Source of the DNA: a virus
Reading direction: 5' to 3' (one strand)
Length of the DNA: 36,342 bases
IMG/VR virus record: IMGVR_UViG_3300044845_000500
Span: 1 to 36,342 of that record
This document shows, one piece after another, positions 15,320 through 23,590 of the stretch (its first letter is position 1; the number at the start of each line of letters is the position of its first letter). The position numbers and the translations under genes were made by a program. The notes under the pieces are model-generated. The model did no database searches. It saw only the letters and a list, made by a program, of their open reading frames with translations, and had not been told where the DNA came from.

Positions 15320-16525
15320 TTACGAGGAGGAGACGATGTGGCCGCCGTAGTCGGTATAGGAGCCGATGGCGTTGGTGTTCGCTTGGCGGCCGGCGACCTT
15401 GCCCCAGAGAAGCACTGGCATCCACGTTAGATTCCCCGTTCCTGCGTCTTGGAATTTGACTGCGCTCATTGTGATGCCGGACTCTGGATCGGTGACGGTG
15501 TCGAAGGCGATGACGGACGGAATGCCGAGGGATTCAGCCAGAGCCATCTGGCCCGCGTGATCTTCTGGACCGGCGAGGAAGCAGATGCCTGTGGCGTCGG
15601 TGGCGAAGGCCGTGACGTTCTCCGTCGGCGTCAGGACCACCGAGGAGCCATCGACGGTGATGTCGATGCGCGTTCCAGCGATGGCGTTGGCGAGCGTGGT
15701 GGCGAGGTAGCCGCTGTTTGCATCCGTGCGGATGAAGAAATAAGCGGTCCCAGCAGTAACCCCCGTGCCGCCCGTGAGGCTGGTCAGGATGACTCGTTGG
15801 CCGGTGACAAGGCCGTGGGCGGTCTTGGCGTAAACGTCAGTCGAAGCGGTCAGCGTCGCGCCGGTGATGGCGGTGCCGTTGTTGTTCGGCAGCCCCGGGT
15901 ATTCCTGAATCAGACGGAACCCATGGACGCGCTCCCAGCTCCGGTATCCGTCTTCACCCTGGAGCTGCCCCGCGTAGTCCTTCGAACCCAACCGCGCATC
16001 AGCAGCGAGGGCAGCCGCGACGGCAGAGTTGCAGAACATCACGCGGCCTTGCGGATTGGCTCCGACCGTGTTCATCGCCGTAGTAACAAGGGCGAGCATG
16101 TCCACATCAGAGTCAGCCGCCGCAATCACCGTCCGCTGGCTGAAGTATTCAGCGCGGGCGGTGGAAAGGAGGTCGTCGACCATCGTCTTTGCCAGTGAGT
16201 AACCGGCGGCGCGGATCACTTGCTGATATTCGAACTTGTCGTCCTGAATGGCGAGCAGGTTTTCCCAGAAGAGGCGAGTCCCGAACCGCTTGTCCACCGT
16301 GACAGGGATGTCAGAGAGGAGGTTGCGGGCGTTGTTGCCAGTAACGGCGTAAGTGCTAGTCACGGCTTCCGTAGTGGCGACCCCCGCGACGTGTGCGGTG
16401 TACTGCTTGTTGAGCTTCAGGCCGGTCTGGCTGAAGTTGCGGCCGAGCAGATTGACGGCGGGGATGGACTGGCGAAACGCTCGCGTGACATCCAGAAGGA
16501 TTTCAGCAGAAGAGAGAGTTGGCAT
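15320..16525 (-). CDS. major capsid protein with an inserted domain
   Basis: A 401-residue protein from ATG 16525. The first 210 residues (LLGRNFSQTGLK, AVNLLGR, VDKRFGTRLFWENLLAIQDDKFE) and the C-terminus (VTDPESGITMSAVKFQDAGTGN) resemble P22-coat-like HK97-fold capsid proteins. Residues about 217-304 form a separate beta-rich unit (TAHGLVTGQRVILTSLTGG, GYLATTLANAIAG), likely an insertion facing the capsid surface. No Shine-Dalgarno; the leader is A-rich (TCTAACAAG). It stands after protease and scaffold-position genes, as expected. Confidence 0.85.
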   Translation of the reverse strand: MPTLSSAEILLDVTRAFRQSIPAVNLLGRNFSQTGLKLNKQYTAHVAGVATTEAVTSTYAVTGNNARNLLSDIPVTVDKRFGTRLFWENLLAIQDDKFEYQQVIRAAGYSLAKTMVDDLLSTARAEYFSQRTVIAAADSDVDMLALVTTAMNTVGANPQGRVMFCNSAVAAALAADARLGSKDYAGQLQGEDGYRSWERVHGFRLIQEYPGLPNNNGTAITGATLTASTDVYAKTAHGLVTGQRVILTSLTGGTGVTAGTAYFFIRTDANSGYLATTLANAIAGTRIDITVDGSSVVLTPTENVTAFATDATGICFLAGPEDHAGQMALAESLGIPSVIAFDTVTDPESGITMSAVKFQDAGTGNLTWMPVLLWGKVAGRQANTNAIGSYTDYGGHIVSSS

Positions 16526-16570
16526 AATGAAAACTTGTTAGAGTGGCGGTTGGTGCGGTGTTGGTGGCGG

Positions 16571-17200
16571 TCAGTTGGCGGTGCGGAGTTTGCGGGCTTC
16601 GTTAGCAAGGCGGCCGAGTTCCTTTGAATCCTTGGCGTTGGCGATCTGCTCGCGGAGTTCGTCCAGCTTGCTTTCTGGGCCGCTGGATTGCGCGGGAGCG
16701 GTCGGGACGGCTGCGGTAGGAATGCCGATGGTGCGGACGGCGGCGGCAACGCCCGTCCCCACAGCATCCCCGAAGGCGGCTGCTGGGTTGGCGGCGACTG
16801 CGGAGGGGTCGCTGTGCCCGTTATCAACGAGCCACGCTCCGATCTGCTGAAGCATCTCGGTTTGATCCTGCACGGTGGCTTGAAGCTGGGCGATGGTGGC
16901 ATCCCGGGCACTGAGGGATTGCGTCAGGGTCTCAATCTGCGCCTGAAGAGTGGCGGTATTCTCCGCCGCACGCTGACGCCCGGAGGCGAAAGCGGCGACC
17001 CGTTGAAGAATCGACAGGTTCACCGGCTCATCTTCCTTCCGTGCGACCGGAGCGGGAGTCTGCGCACCCGGAGTGGGTTGAGGAGTCGGCGCGGGCGTCT
17101 GTGCGGAGACTCCCGGGGCGGTTGGCGCGGCGGGGTCGGCGTAAACGGGGCCGGACCAGAGGGCCGCGGCAGCGACGAGGGCAAAAAGGCGGAGTTTCAT
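16571..17200 (-). CDS. scaffold-position protein with an N-terminal signal peptide
   Basis: A 209-residue protein from ATG 17200. Residues 1-22 look like a Sec signal peptide (MKLRLFALVAAAALW, then VYA). Residues 26-52 are Pro/Ala/Thr-rich. Residues 75-118 form a coiled coil (TLQAQIETLTQSLSARD), the end is helical (KLDELREQIANAKDSKELGR). Located between the S49 protease and the capsid gene, where a scaffold is expected. A signal peptide is odd for a scaffold; the segment could instead be a cleavable tag or this could be a secreted cargo. Confidence 0.7.
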   Translation of the reverse strand: MKLRLFALVAAAALWSGPVYADPAAPTAPGVSAQTPAPTPQPTPGAQTPAPVARKEDEPVNLSILQRVAAFASGRQRAAENTATLQAQIETLTQSLSARDATIAQLQATVQDQTEMLQQIGAWLVDNGHSDPSAVAANPAAAFGDAVGTGVAAAVRTIGIPTAAVPTAPAQSSGPESKLDELREQIANAKDSKELGRLANEARKLRTAN

Positions 17201-17220
17201 GCGGTGGGCTGTGAGATGGC

Positions 17221-17255
17221 GTTGGCTTCACAACTCACCGGGGACGTCAAAGCCC
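17221..17255 (-). repeat. intergenic repeat family A, copy 3 (long form)
   Basis: Thirty-five bases matching 11849-11883 at 29 positions, including the stop of the S49 gene and GAAGCCAAC before the next start. Confidence 0.55.
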
Positions 17256-18110
17256 GAGGGCCGTGGCAAGGAACTCGGCGAACGTGACGAATGCCGTGCT
17301 GTCAGTGATGCCGGCGGGCGCCAGCCGCGCTTCCCATGCCTGCCCGTGCATAGCGGCTGGGGCGACCCCGCGGCGGGCGCTCATCCAGTTCTTGAACTCG
17401 TCGCTGTAACTCTGCACCATCTCCGTCATGTGAGCGTCATGCGCGGCGGTGATTGGCCCGCGCCCGAGGTCTTTTAACGTGCTGTCTGCCGTGTAGACGC
17501 GGGTGGAGATTCCGAACTTCTCCTTCATCCCGCTGTAATCCGTCAGGGCGGCGATGGTGCCGATGCTCCCGACGTAGGCTCCCGGAGCGGCGTGAAACGC
17601 CTGCGTTGCAGCCGCCAGATACATTCCCGCCGATGCGTTCAGCCGCTGGGCGTAACTCATCACGGAGAGGTCCGGACGTTGTTCCTGCAAGGAAAGCAGC
17701 GCATCCGCTGCACTCCGCAGCCCAAGAACTGAGCCGCCGGGGGTGTCCATCTGGAGAACGAGGCCGGTGATGGTGCTGTCAGCCGCGACCGCAGCGACGG
17801 CGGAGTGGATGCGGTCGAGGTTGTAGAGCCCATAATACTCCTCCTGCACGGCGGATGCGCCGGACACAATCACCCCGCGGACGGGTTGAATGGCGATGGC
17901 AGACGTGGGGCCGCGGACGACGTAGAGCGCGTTCGGGTCGGTGTCACGGTCTCCGTCTCCCATGGCAGCCGCCGGGGCGGCGATGCGCACCCGGCCCGCC
18001 GCGTACTCCTGAAGAAGGGCGGCGGTGTCGAGCGCCACCGGGAATTGCAGGTAAGACGCAAGCCCCGCCGCAGTGATCAGGGAGTCGAGAGAGAGATTTT
18101 GAGGGAGCAT
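17247..18110 (-). CDS. S49 (SppA-like) prohead protease
   Basis: A 287-residue protein from ATG 18110. NASAGMY at 158-164 gives nucleophile Ser160, and Lys213 (STLKD) is a candidate general base. DTPGGSVLGL (122-131) and GSIGTIAAL (181-189) match the S49 oxyanion and substrate loops. It processes scaffold or capsid proteins in the prohead in lambda-like phages (gpC-type). The 30-base repeat family B abuts its start. Position directly after the portal gene supports the role. Confidence 0.88.
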   Translation of the reverse strand: MLPQNLSLDSLITAAGLASYLQFPVALDTAALLQEYAAGRVRIAAPAAAMGDGDRDTDPNALYVVRGPTSAIAIQPVRGVIVSGASAVQEEYYGLYNLDRIHSAVAAVAADSTITGLVLQMDTPGGSVLGLRSAADALLSLQEQRPDLSVMSYAQRLNASAGMYLAAATQAFHAAPGAYVGSIGTIAALTDYSGMKEKFGISTRVYTADSTLKDLGRGPITAAHDAHMTEMVQSYSDEFKNWMSARRGVAPAAMHGQAWEARLAPAGITDSTAFVTFAEFLATALGL

Positions 18111-18113
18111 TGT

Positions 18114-18143
18114 GGGAAATCTTGTGAAATTCTTGTGGCACTT
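18114..18143 (-). repeat. intergenic repeat family B, copy 2
   Basis: Thirty bases matching 14455-14484 at 28 positions; tandem CACAAGNATTT units just before the protease ATG. The intergenic gap also contains the portal stop codon. Confidence 0.6.
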
Positions 18144-18154
18144 CGCGGCACCTA

Positions 18155-19696
18155 TCAGGGCGCGTTCGGATCAGCCGCGGGAGCCGGTTCGGGCGGTGGT
18201 TGATCTTGGAAAAAGAGGTGAGGCGGCACCCCTTGGCGCTCGCACTCCGTCATGGCTTCCCGCAGTTCCGTCACACGCTGGCGCACCTCCTGTTTCCATT
18301 GCTGCCCCTGCTCCCCGTACTCAGTTTTCCAGTTAGTGAGCCCAGACTTCAGGCGGCGGTCCTGCGCGGCGGCATCCCGTCCGGCGTCGATGGTGACGGC
18401 GCGTGGATAGTTGACGGTGTGACGCCACCACTTCGGGTCTTTCGGCCGCGGCACCTGCTTCGTGCGGATTGCCCATTCAACCCGCCGCACATAATCGACG
18501 GTGAGGAACTTAACCTGCTGGTCTAGCCAATACTCCCGCCACTCCTGCGCCTGCTGAAGGACGAAGCGGACGCCCGGACCCGTCAGTTTGTCGAGCATGA
18601 ACAACAACTCGACAGGGACGCCAAGCCCCATGGCGATCTGCTGATAGATGTCCTCCTTGAGTGCCGCCTGCGCCGGAAAGTCGCGTCCGTCGCTGATCGT
18701 CTTGATCTTCGCCCCGGCTGGCATGTTCATCACCTCGCCGTTGTCGAAAACCTGATTGATGTTCCGCGGGATGTTAGACGGCGCGGAAGTGCTGGCGGTC
18801 GTCTGCGTGCCACGGTCTGCCAGATTCTCCCTCACCAGCTTCCCGGACACTGGCGGGAGGTCTCCCGTGCTGACGGCGTTGTCCCGCTCGATGGCGAAGC
18901 CCACGAGGCCGTGAACCTTGAGGATTTTCCGCACATCGTTGTCGATTTCCCGGTAGTCGAGGAGTTGAGGGATGGCGTGGATCAGCGAGGGCGTCCCCCG
19001 CGTGCTGCTGTGAGTCTCAAAGTTTGCGAACAGATGCGCCATCGCAGCCGATACGCTCTGCCCCGGGCCTTCGGTCGTCAGCCAGTCCGCTTCCGTGCGG
19101 ATGTGGTAGGCCTGATGAACGTAGTGCGGCCCGAGCTTCACCCCGTCCGCCCATTCACCAGGCTTCCCGTCTGCGGGATTGGCGATGAGGGCGCTTTCAA
19201 CGGAGATGACGGTTGGCGAGCCGTCCGGTGCGGTCGCGTGGATTGCTAGTAAATCGCCGTCACGGAAGACGGAGAAGAGGGCGTTGGTGAGGAATCCGCT
19301 GGCTGTGAACTTGCCGGAGGCGTCGTAGTTCCCAGGGCGCTTCTCATAAGTCTCCGTCCACCACTCTAACACAGCGTCGTTAAACGCCTCGTCCGCCGTG
19401 GCTGGAATCATCCGCACCGCTCCGACCCATCGTGCAAGGTCGCGGGTTGCCTTCCGTGCTGGCGGGATGTTCCACGCTGCCCACTGGCTGCGCTTGCGGG
19501 CTTCCCTCAGCGTCAGCTCCCGAAGTTGCGTCTTCCCTGTCAGGTTCGGAAAGTAAACGTAGCCGCGGGATGTGCTATGGTCCGCCGCGGCGATACCGGT
19601 GATATACGCGCCGGGAACGGGAGCTGGTGCGGCGTCGGCTTCCGTCGGGACGCTGGCAACTGCCTTTGCGATGCGGTTTCGGGTGCGGTTTTTCAT
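18155..19696 (-). CDS. phage portal protein (lambda family)
   Basis: A 513-residue protein from ATG 19696 (ATGA overlap). Long alpha-rich portal with GLGVPVELLFMLDKLTGPGVRF near the C-terminal third, a common lambda-portal landmark, and WTETYEKRPGNYDASGK near residue 110. The dodecameric portal forms the vertex for DNA entry. C-terminus is Pro-rich (QPPPEPAPAADP). It lies between the gpW-like gene and the protease, the usual order. Confidence 0.88.
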   Translation of the reverse strand: MKNRTRNRIAKAVASVPTEADAAPAPVPGAYITGIAAADHSTSRGYVYFPNLTGKTQLRELTLREARKRSQWAAWNIPPARKATRDLARWVGAVRMIPATADEAFNDAVLEWWTETYEKRPGNYDASGKFTASGFLTNALFSVFRDGDLLAIHATAPDGSPTVISVESALIANPADGKPGEWADGVKLGPHYVHQAYHIRTEADWLTTEGPGQSVSAAMAHLFANFETHSSTRGTPSLIHAIPQLLDYREIDNDVRKILKVHGLVGFAIERDNAVSTGDLPPVSGKLVRENLADRGTQTTASTSAPSNIPRNINQVFDNGEVMNMPAGAKIKTISDGRDFPAQAALKEDIYQQIAMGLGVPVELLFMLDKLTGPGVRFVLQQAQEWREYWLDQQVKFLTVDYVRRVEWAIRTKQVPRPKDPKWWRHTVNYPRAVTIDAGRDAAAQDRRLKSGLTNWKTEYGEQGQQWKQEVRQRVTELREAMTECERQGVPPHLFFQDQPPPEPAPAADPNAP

Positions 19697-19980
19697 TCGA
19701 TGCGGCGGCGGCTGAAATCAACTCCCGCTCCCATTGCGGTCTGTGTCAGGACGGGGTCGTCGCCATCTGCGGAGATGCGCTTGGCGTCGATGGCTGCGGT
19801 GGTTTCCGCGATGATCTGAGTGCAGTTCTCGATGGAGATGGAGAAGCTGGACCCCTCGTAACTGCGGGAGACGGTGCCGCCCTCCAGCTTCACCTGAAGC
19901 GCGGCCTTCCGAAGGTCGCGGAGGTCTTCAATCGTGAATTCTTCCGCGAGGGCGCGGACGGTGGCGGAGTCTGGGAACAT
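19693..19980 (-). CDS. gpW-like head-tail joining protein
   Basis: A 95-residue protein; ATG 19980 is preferred over GTG at 19983. Mixed helix-strand-helix (EDLRDLRKAALQVKLEGGTVS, then IENCTQIIAETTAAIDAKRI) with the Lys/Gly-rich beta hairpin of gpW-type proteins. Position between the methyltransferase and the portal gene is usual for gpW, which binds portal and completes the head. Confidence 0.7.
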   Translation of the reverse strand: MFPDSATVRALAEEFTIEDLRDLRKAALQVKLEGGTVSRSYEGSSFSISIENCTQIIAETTAAIDAKRISADGDDPVLTQTAMGAGVDFSRRRIE

Positions 19981-20004
19981 CACTTTCCACCGGGCGCGTC
20001 AAAG
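19978..20004 (-). repeat. intergenic repeat family A, copy 4 (short form)
   Basis: TTTGAC...CCGGTGGAAAGTGATG, closely like 6863-6888. Contains the stop of the methyltransferase gene and the leader of the gpW-like gene. Confidence 0.5.
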
Positions 20005-20717
20005 TCGAAGCTCTCCTGGGCCGTCTCCCGCTTGATCCGGGCGATGGATGCGGTGAAGTATTCCGGGTCTTTTTCAATGCCAATGAAGCGGCGTCCCATT
20101 TGGGCGCACGCGACGGCGGTTGTCCCGCTGCCCATAAACGGGTCAATCACGATCTCATTCCCCATCGTGTGCCGTTGCAGAACCTTTTTCATCATGTTCA
20201 GGGGTTTCGGGCATGTGTGAATGTCCTTCTCTCCGTCACGCATGAATCCGACGCCACCGCCGCCGGAGATTGACAGCACGTCGCTTTTCGTGATGCCGTT
20301 CACGTTCCCAAACCCAGCCAAATCCGGCCCATAACAGAGAAGCGGCGTCCATTGGTTGTATCCACGCCGCCCAAAAGTCCCGGTCGTGTTCCACGTCACG
20401 CATCCGACCCAATCGGGCTGAGGATACATTCCGATCTGAGTCGGCCCAGGCATCACGACAGCACGCCCAGCCGCGGAAAAAATCAGCGGCATCACATCAG
20501 CCAGCAGCGATGCGAGATTGTCTCGGGTGTCGTTGTAGCTTCGATATGGGTAATTCAGGCCGTATGGCGGATCTGTAACAACAACATCTCCGCGAATCAT
20601 TGGCAGGATTTCACGGCAATCGCCGTTGAATAATGTTATCCCGCAAGGCAGATCGACGCGAAGAAACGGGCTGGAAATCTGCTGGTCTGATTCCTTTTCG
20701 GCGTTCATGCTAGTCAT
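19980..20717 (-). CDS. DNA N6-adenine/N4-cytosine methyltransferase
   Basis: A 245-residue protein; ATG 20717 overlaps the terminase stop. Catalytic DPPY at 49-52 comes before the AdoMet-binding FMGSGTT (194-200), the order of the beta class. GIEKDPEY follows. It methylates adenine or cytosine amino groups in DNA, here probably to protect phage DNA from host restriction or to mark it for packaging, given its position between terminase and portal. The target base and site cannot be read from sequence. Confidence 0.85.
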   Translation of the reverse strand: MTSMNAEKESDQQISSPFLRVDLPCGITLFNGDCREILPMIRGDVVVTDPPYGLNYPYRSYNDTRDNLASLLADVMPLIFSAAGRAVVMPGPTQIGMYPQPDWVGCVTWNTTGTFGRRGYNQWTPLLCYGPDLAGFGNVNGITKSDVLSISGGGGVGFMRDGEKDIHTCPKPLNMMKKVLQRHTMGNEIVIDPFMGSGTTAVACAQMGRRFIGIEKDPEYFTASIARIKRETAQESFDFDAPGGK

Positions 20718-22756
20718 AATTGCGTGTTTTCGTCCGCCTCCACCGCGTCAATCACCACCAAGGCGTACTTGATGAGGTCGGCTTTGTCGTTCGGGAGCCT
20801 CTCGTTCCGCTTCCTCCACCGAAGCTCCCGGATGTTCCCCTTGTCCGGCTTGGTGTGGTAATGCTCCATGTTCCCGATTTCAGTTAGCACCTCTTCGGAC
20901 GTGTCAACGGGCAGGTTGACGGTCGGGCGGGTCGATTTCCCATCTGCCGCCTTGGCGATGCGCTCCAGATGAAGCTCATGCTCCCAGTGGTCCGCCTTGA
21001 TCTGGATGATGCGCAGCGTGCAGGCTGCTCCGTACTTGTCGCGGGCCGGAAATTCCTTCACCCACCGCGCCTTTACCCGCGCCATCCGATCTTTAATCGC
21101 GTCCTTCCCCCGGATGCCCACCCACCGGATGCCGGCGGCTCCCGTGCTGCCTCCCTCCCCTGCCAGAAACTCATGCACAAGGTCGGCCCTGTACCCCGTA
21201 TCCACGCACACCACGGCCACCGTCCACGGGTTGTCCGGGTCGTCGCGGTCGGTGAACTTGCGGTCTTCGACGACGTCGGGCAGGTCTGACAGCTCCGGCA
21301 CTGATCCCCAGTCGAGAATCCACACCGACCCATCCCAGCCCGCCGCCCATATCATCCACTCCACGCTCCCAATCTCGCCGGATGCGTTCCCCTGGCCCCG
21401 CTGCACGTCTGCCGTCATGCCCAGAAACCGGATGTCTGCCGCGTTGAGCGGGATTTTCAGCCGCGGCTTCCCGTCCCACTCCAGCCGACGATACCCCCTC
21501 TTCAACTTCGCCACCGGCGCGACGGCCGCCCGCCGGATCTTGTACCTTGAGAACGGGATGCCGAGGATGTCGGTATAAAACGCCTTCATCGTCCCCTCTC
21601 CACCGCTCTCCGTCGCCTTTATGAACTCGTTAGCGATGGCTCCCCACCTGCGGGAGGCGAACGCCATATTGAGAAACGCGCCACCCTGAAGCGAGCGGTG
21701 CCCGACGTCCGGCGAAAGGTTGGTGGCGACGTACCGACGCCGCGCAATCATCCCGGGCTTCATGTCCTCCGTGATCGGCGGGCACTCGTCGCTGGCTTCG
21801 CATTGGTAGAACGTCTCCGCATCGACCCGCGACTTGTTCCACACCGACTGCACGCCCTTGTCGCTCGTCTCCACGTCCTCCTTGCAGTGACCGAACCGCA
21901 GTTGATCCATCTTCAATTCCTGATAGTGCCCGCAGTGCGGACAAGGCACCTCCACCCGTTCCTGCGTCCCCCGCAGGTATGAAGCATGCACCACCGTCTC
22001 CTTCGTCACCACGGGCAGCAGCTTCCCGGATAACGGGTGTTCCTCGTACTCCAGCGCATTGTCAGGGGTGGAGAACGCCAGCAGCTTCCCTTCGTCGTCC
22101 GCCGTAATCCGCCCCTCAAGTAGCTTGAGGCTGGGCATCTCGTTAATCAGGTCATGCTTTGCCACCTCGTCGGCGATTGTCAGGGACGCGGGCTTGCTGA
22201 TGAACTCACTAGCCGATTGGCCGCCGCCAAGGTAGAGCGTCCCGCCGCGGTTGTACCTCAGCGCCAGCGCCGTCGTCCGCTTCTCATCCTTCGTCGCGGC
22301 CAATTCCGGGTAGGCGTCGAGGATCGGCTCGAGTCGGTCGCGGGCGAAGTCCCGCGCCTGCTGCCTGCAATCAGTGACGAGGATGGCATTGCCTCCCCGG
22401 AAGTTGATCCACCAGGCGAGCGCGTGCATGGCGATGGTGGAGAGGCCGCTTTGCGAGTCCTTGAGAACTGTCGCCACCCGGTTCTTCACCCGGCGCGTGC
22501 TGCCATCGGAGAAGAGGACGTCCGCTTCCGACTCCCGCAGGAACTCGAACACCCAGTCGGCAAGAACGGCGAACTTGCTGAACTCCCACGTCTGCCCCGC
22601 CGCGGCTGCCATCCGGTTGTGATTGGCCGGAACGGGCAGCTTGTGGCCCTCCACCCACTCCCGAATCCCCGGCTCCGGCTCAAACAACGGCATCCCGCGG
22701 ATGATGTCGATCCACTGCCCCACCATCTGAAGGTTCAGGTGTCGCCGGTCACTCAT
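20714..22756 (-). CDS. terminase large subunit (lambda GpA family)
   Basis: A 680-residue protein; ATG 22756 overlaps the small terminase stop. A variant Walker A (KDSQSGLST, 99-107), Walker B SLTIADE (191-197), a CPHC zinc knuckle at 272-275, and a later nuclease region (FLGMTADVQRG, VAVVCVDTGYRAD) match GpA. It translocates DNA into the prohead and cuts it at the packaging site. C-terminus is acidic (VEADENTQL), where GpA-type proteins contact the portal. Confidence 0.92.
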   Translation of the reverse strand: MSDRRHLNLQMVGQWIDIIRGMPLFEPEPGIREWVEGHKLPVPANHNRMAAAAGQTWEFSKFAVLADWVFEFLRESEADVLFSDGSTRRVKNRVATVLKDSQSGLSTIAMHALAWWINFRGGNAILVTDCRQQARDFARDRLEPILDAYPELAATKDEKRTTALALRYNRGGTLYLGGGQSASEFISKPASLTIADEVAKHDLINEMPSLKLLEGRITADDEGKLLAFSTPDNALEYEEHPLSGKLLPVVTKETVVHASYLRGTQERVEVPCPHCGHYQELKMDQLRFGHCKEDVETSDKGVQSVWNKSRVDAETFYQCEASDECPPITEDMKPGMIARRRYVATNLSPDVGHRSLQGGAFLNMAFASRRWGAIANEFIKATESGGEGTMKAFYTDILGIPFSRYKIRRAAVAPVAKLKRGYRRLEWDGKPRLKIPLNAADIRFLGMTADVQRGQGNASGEIGSVEWMIWAAGWDGSVWILDWGSVPELSDLPDVVEDRKFTDRDDPDNPWTVAVVCVDTGYRADLVHEFLAGEGGSTGAAGIRWVGIRGKDAIKDRMARVKARWVKEFPARDKYGAACTLRIIQIKADHWEHELHLERIAKAADGKSTRPTVNLPVDTSEEVLTEIGNMEHYHTKPDKGNIRELRWRKRNERLPNDKADLIKYALVVIDAVEADENTQL

Positions 22757-23544
22757 GCCGCCAGAAGTTGAGCCACGTTCTCCGGCGCTCGCTTCCACGC
22801 CCTGCGCACGGCATCCTTCACTTTCTCCGCGGGGAAGTCGGCGACCAGTTCGCGCACCACGGCCTGCATCAGCGCGGTGAAGAACGCGGGGAGAGCCGTG
22901 TTCACCTCCGATGGGTCGAGAATGTCGCGGGACTTCTCCAGCCGTTGCCGGGTCTGCACCACCAGCTCCGACATTTCCTTCCATCGCTCCCGGTGCATGT
23001 CGAGTTCTGAGTCGGTGGCATTCCGGCCCAGTGCCTCCACGAACCGCCGGTGAAGCCGCGTCTCCTCATCCTCCAAGGCCTGAAGCCGCTGTTTCGGCGT
23101 CATCACCTCCGGCTGCCCCGTCGGGATGCCCGGGAGCGGGAGTTGCGCGGCGGGACGGCTCACGGGGGCGGCGGGCGCCGGCGTCGTCGTGCTGTACCGT
23201 GCCGCCGCCTCACTCAGCACCGATGGGCAGACGTGCGTGATATGCCCCGCCCGCCTCATCTGCCCGTACCACTCGACCATCGCCACCGGATCTCCGAGCG
23301 GGGCCGGACTCCCGACCTCCTTTCCCAGCCGCTGCCACCGCTGGAGCTGCTTGAGGATGCCCGGCGAACGCTCCGCCGCGTAGAGCGGCCAGAACGCGGC
23401 CGACTTCCTTCCGGAGTCTGGCGGGGGTTGGGGATTATCGGGGGCCACACCTCCCACCGCCCATGGCAAACCGAAATGGACAGAAAATGGACAGATGTCC
23501 GGCGCGCATTTTGATTGCGGCCTTCGGGCAACTCGCAACGCCAT
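22753..23544 (-). CDS. terminase small subunit-like protein
   Basis: Up to 263 residues from ATG 23544; the start is uncertain because a tandem 11-base repeat falls inside the first codons and GTG starts at 23457 or 23448 would give 234 or 231 residues. Visible: an HTH-like region around AAERSPGILKQLQRWQRLGKE, a Pro/Ala linker, a coiled coil (TPKQRLQALEDEETRLHRRF) and a helical end (AVVRELVADFPAEKVKD). It overlaps the large subunit by four bases. The small subunit binds the packaging site. Confidence 0.7.
   Translation of the reverse strand: MALRVARRPQSKCAPDICPFSVHFGLPWAVGGVAPDNPQPPPDSGRKSAAFWPLYAAERSPGILKQLQRWQRLGKEVGSPAPLGDPVAMVEWYGQMRRAGHITHVCPSVLSEAAARYSTTTPAPAAPVSRPAAQLPLPGIPTGQPEVMTPKQRLQALEDEETRLHRRFVEALGRNATDSELDMHRERWKEMSELVVQTRQRLEKSRDILDPSEVNTALPAFFTALMQAVVRELVADFPAEKVKDAVRRAWKRAPENVAQLLAA
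23474..23495 (-). repeat. two perfect tandem 11-mers upstream of the terminase genes
   Basis: On the plus strand AAATGGACAGA occurs twice without a gap (23474-23484 and 23485-23495), followed by a short GGACA/TGTCC palindrome. The 11-base period equals about one helical turn, as for a protein-binding site such as an operator or the terminase-binding part of cos. Function unknown. Confidence 0.5.
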
Positions 23545-23590
23545 TTCCTAACAAAAAAGATTCCTTAGCCCTACCGGAACCCCCTGATTT

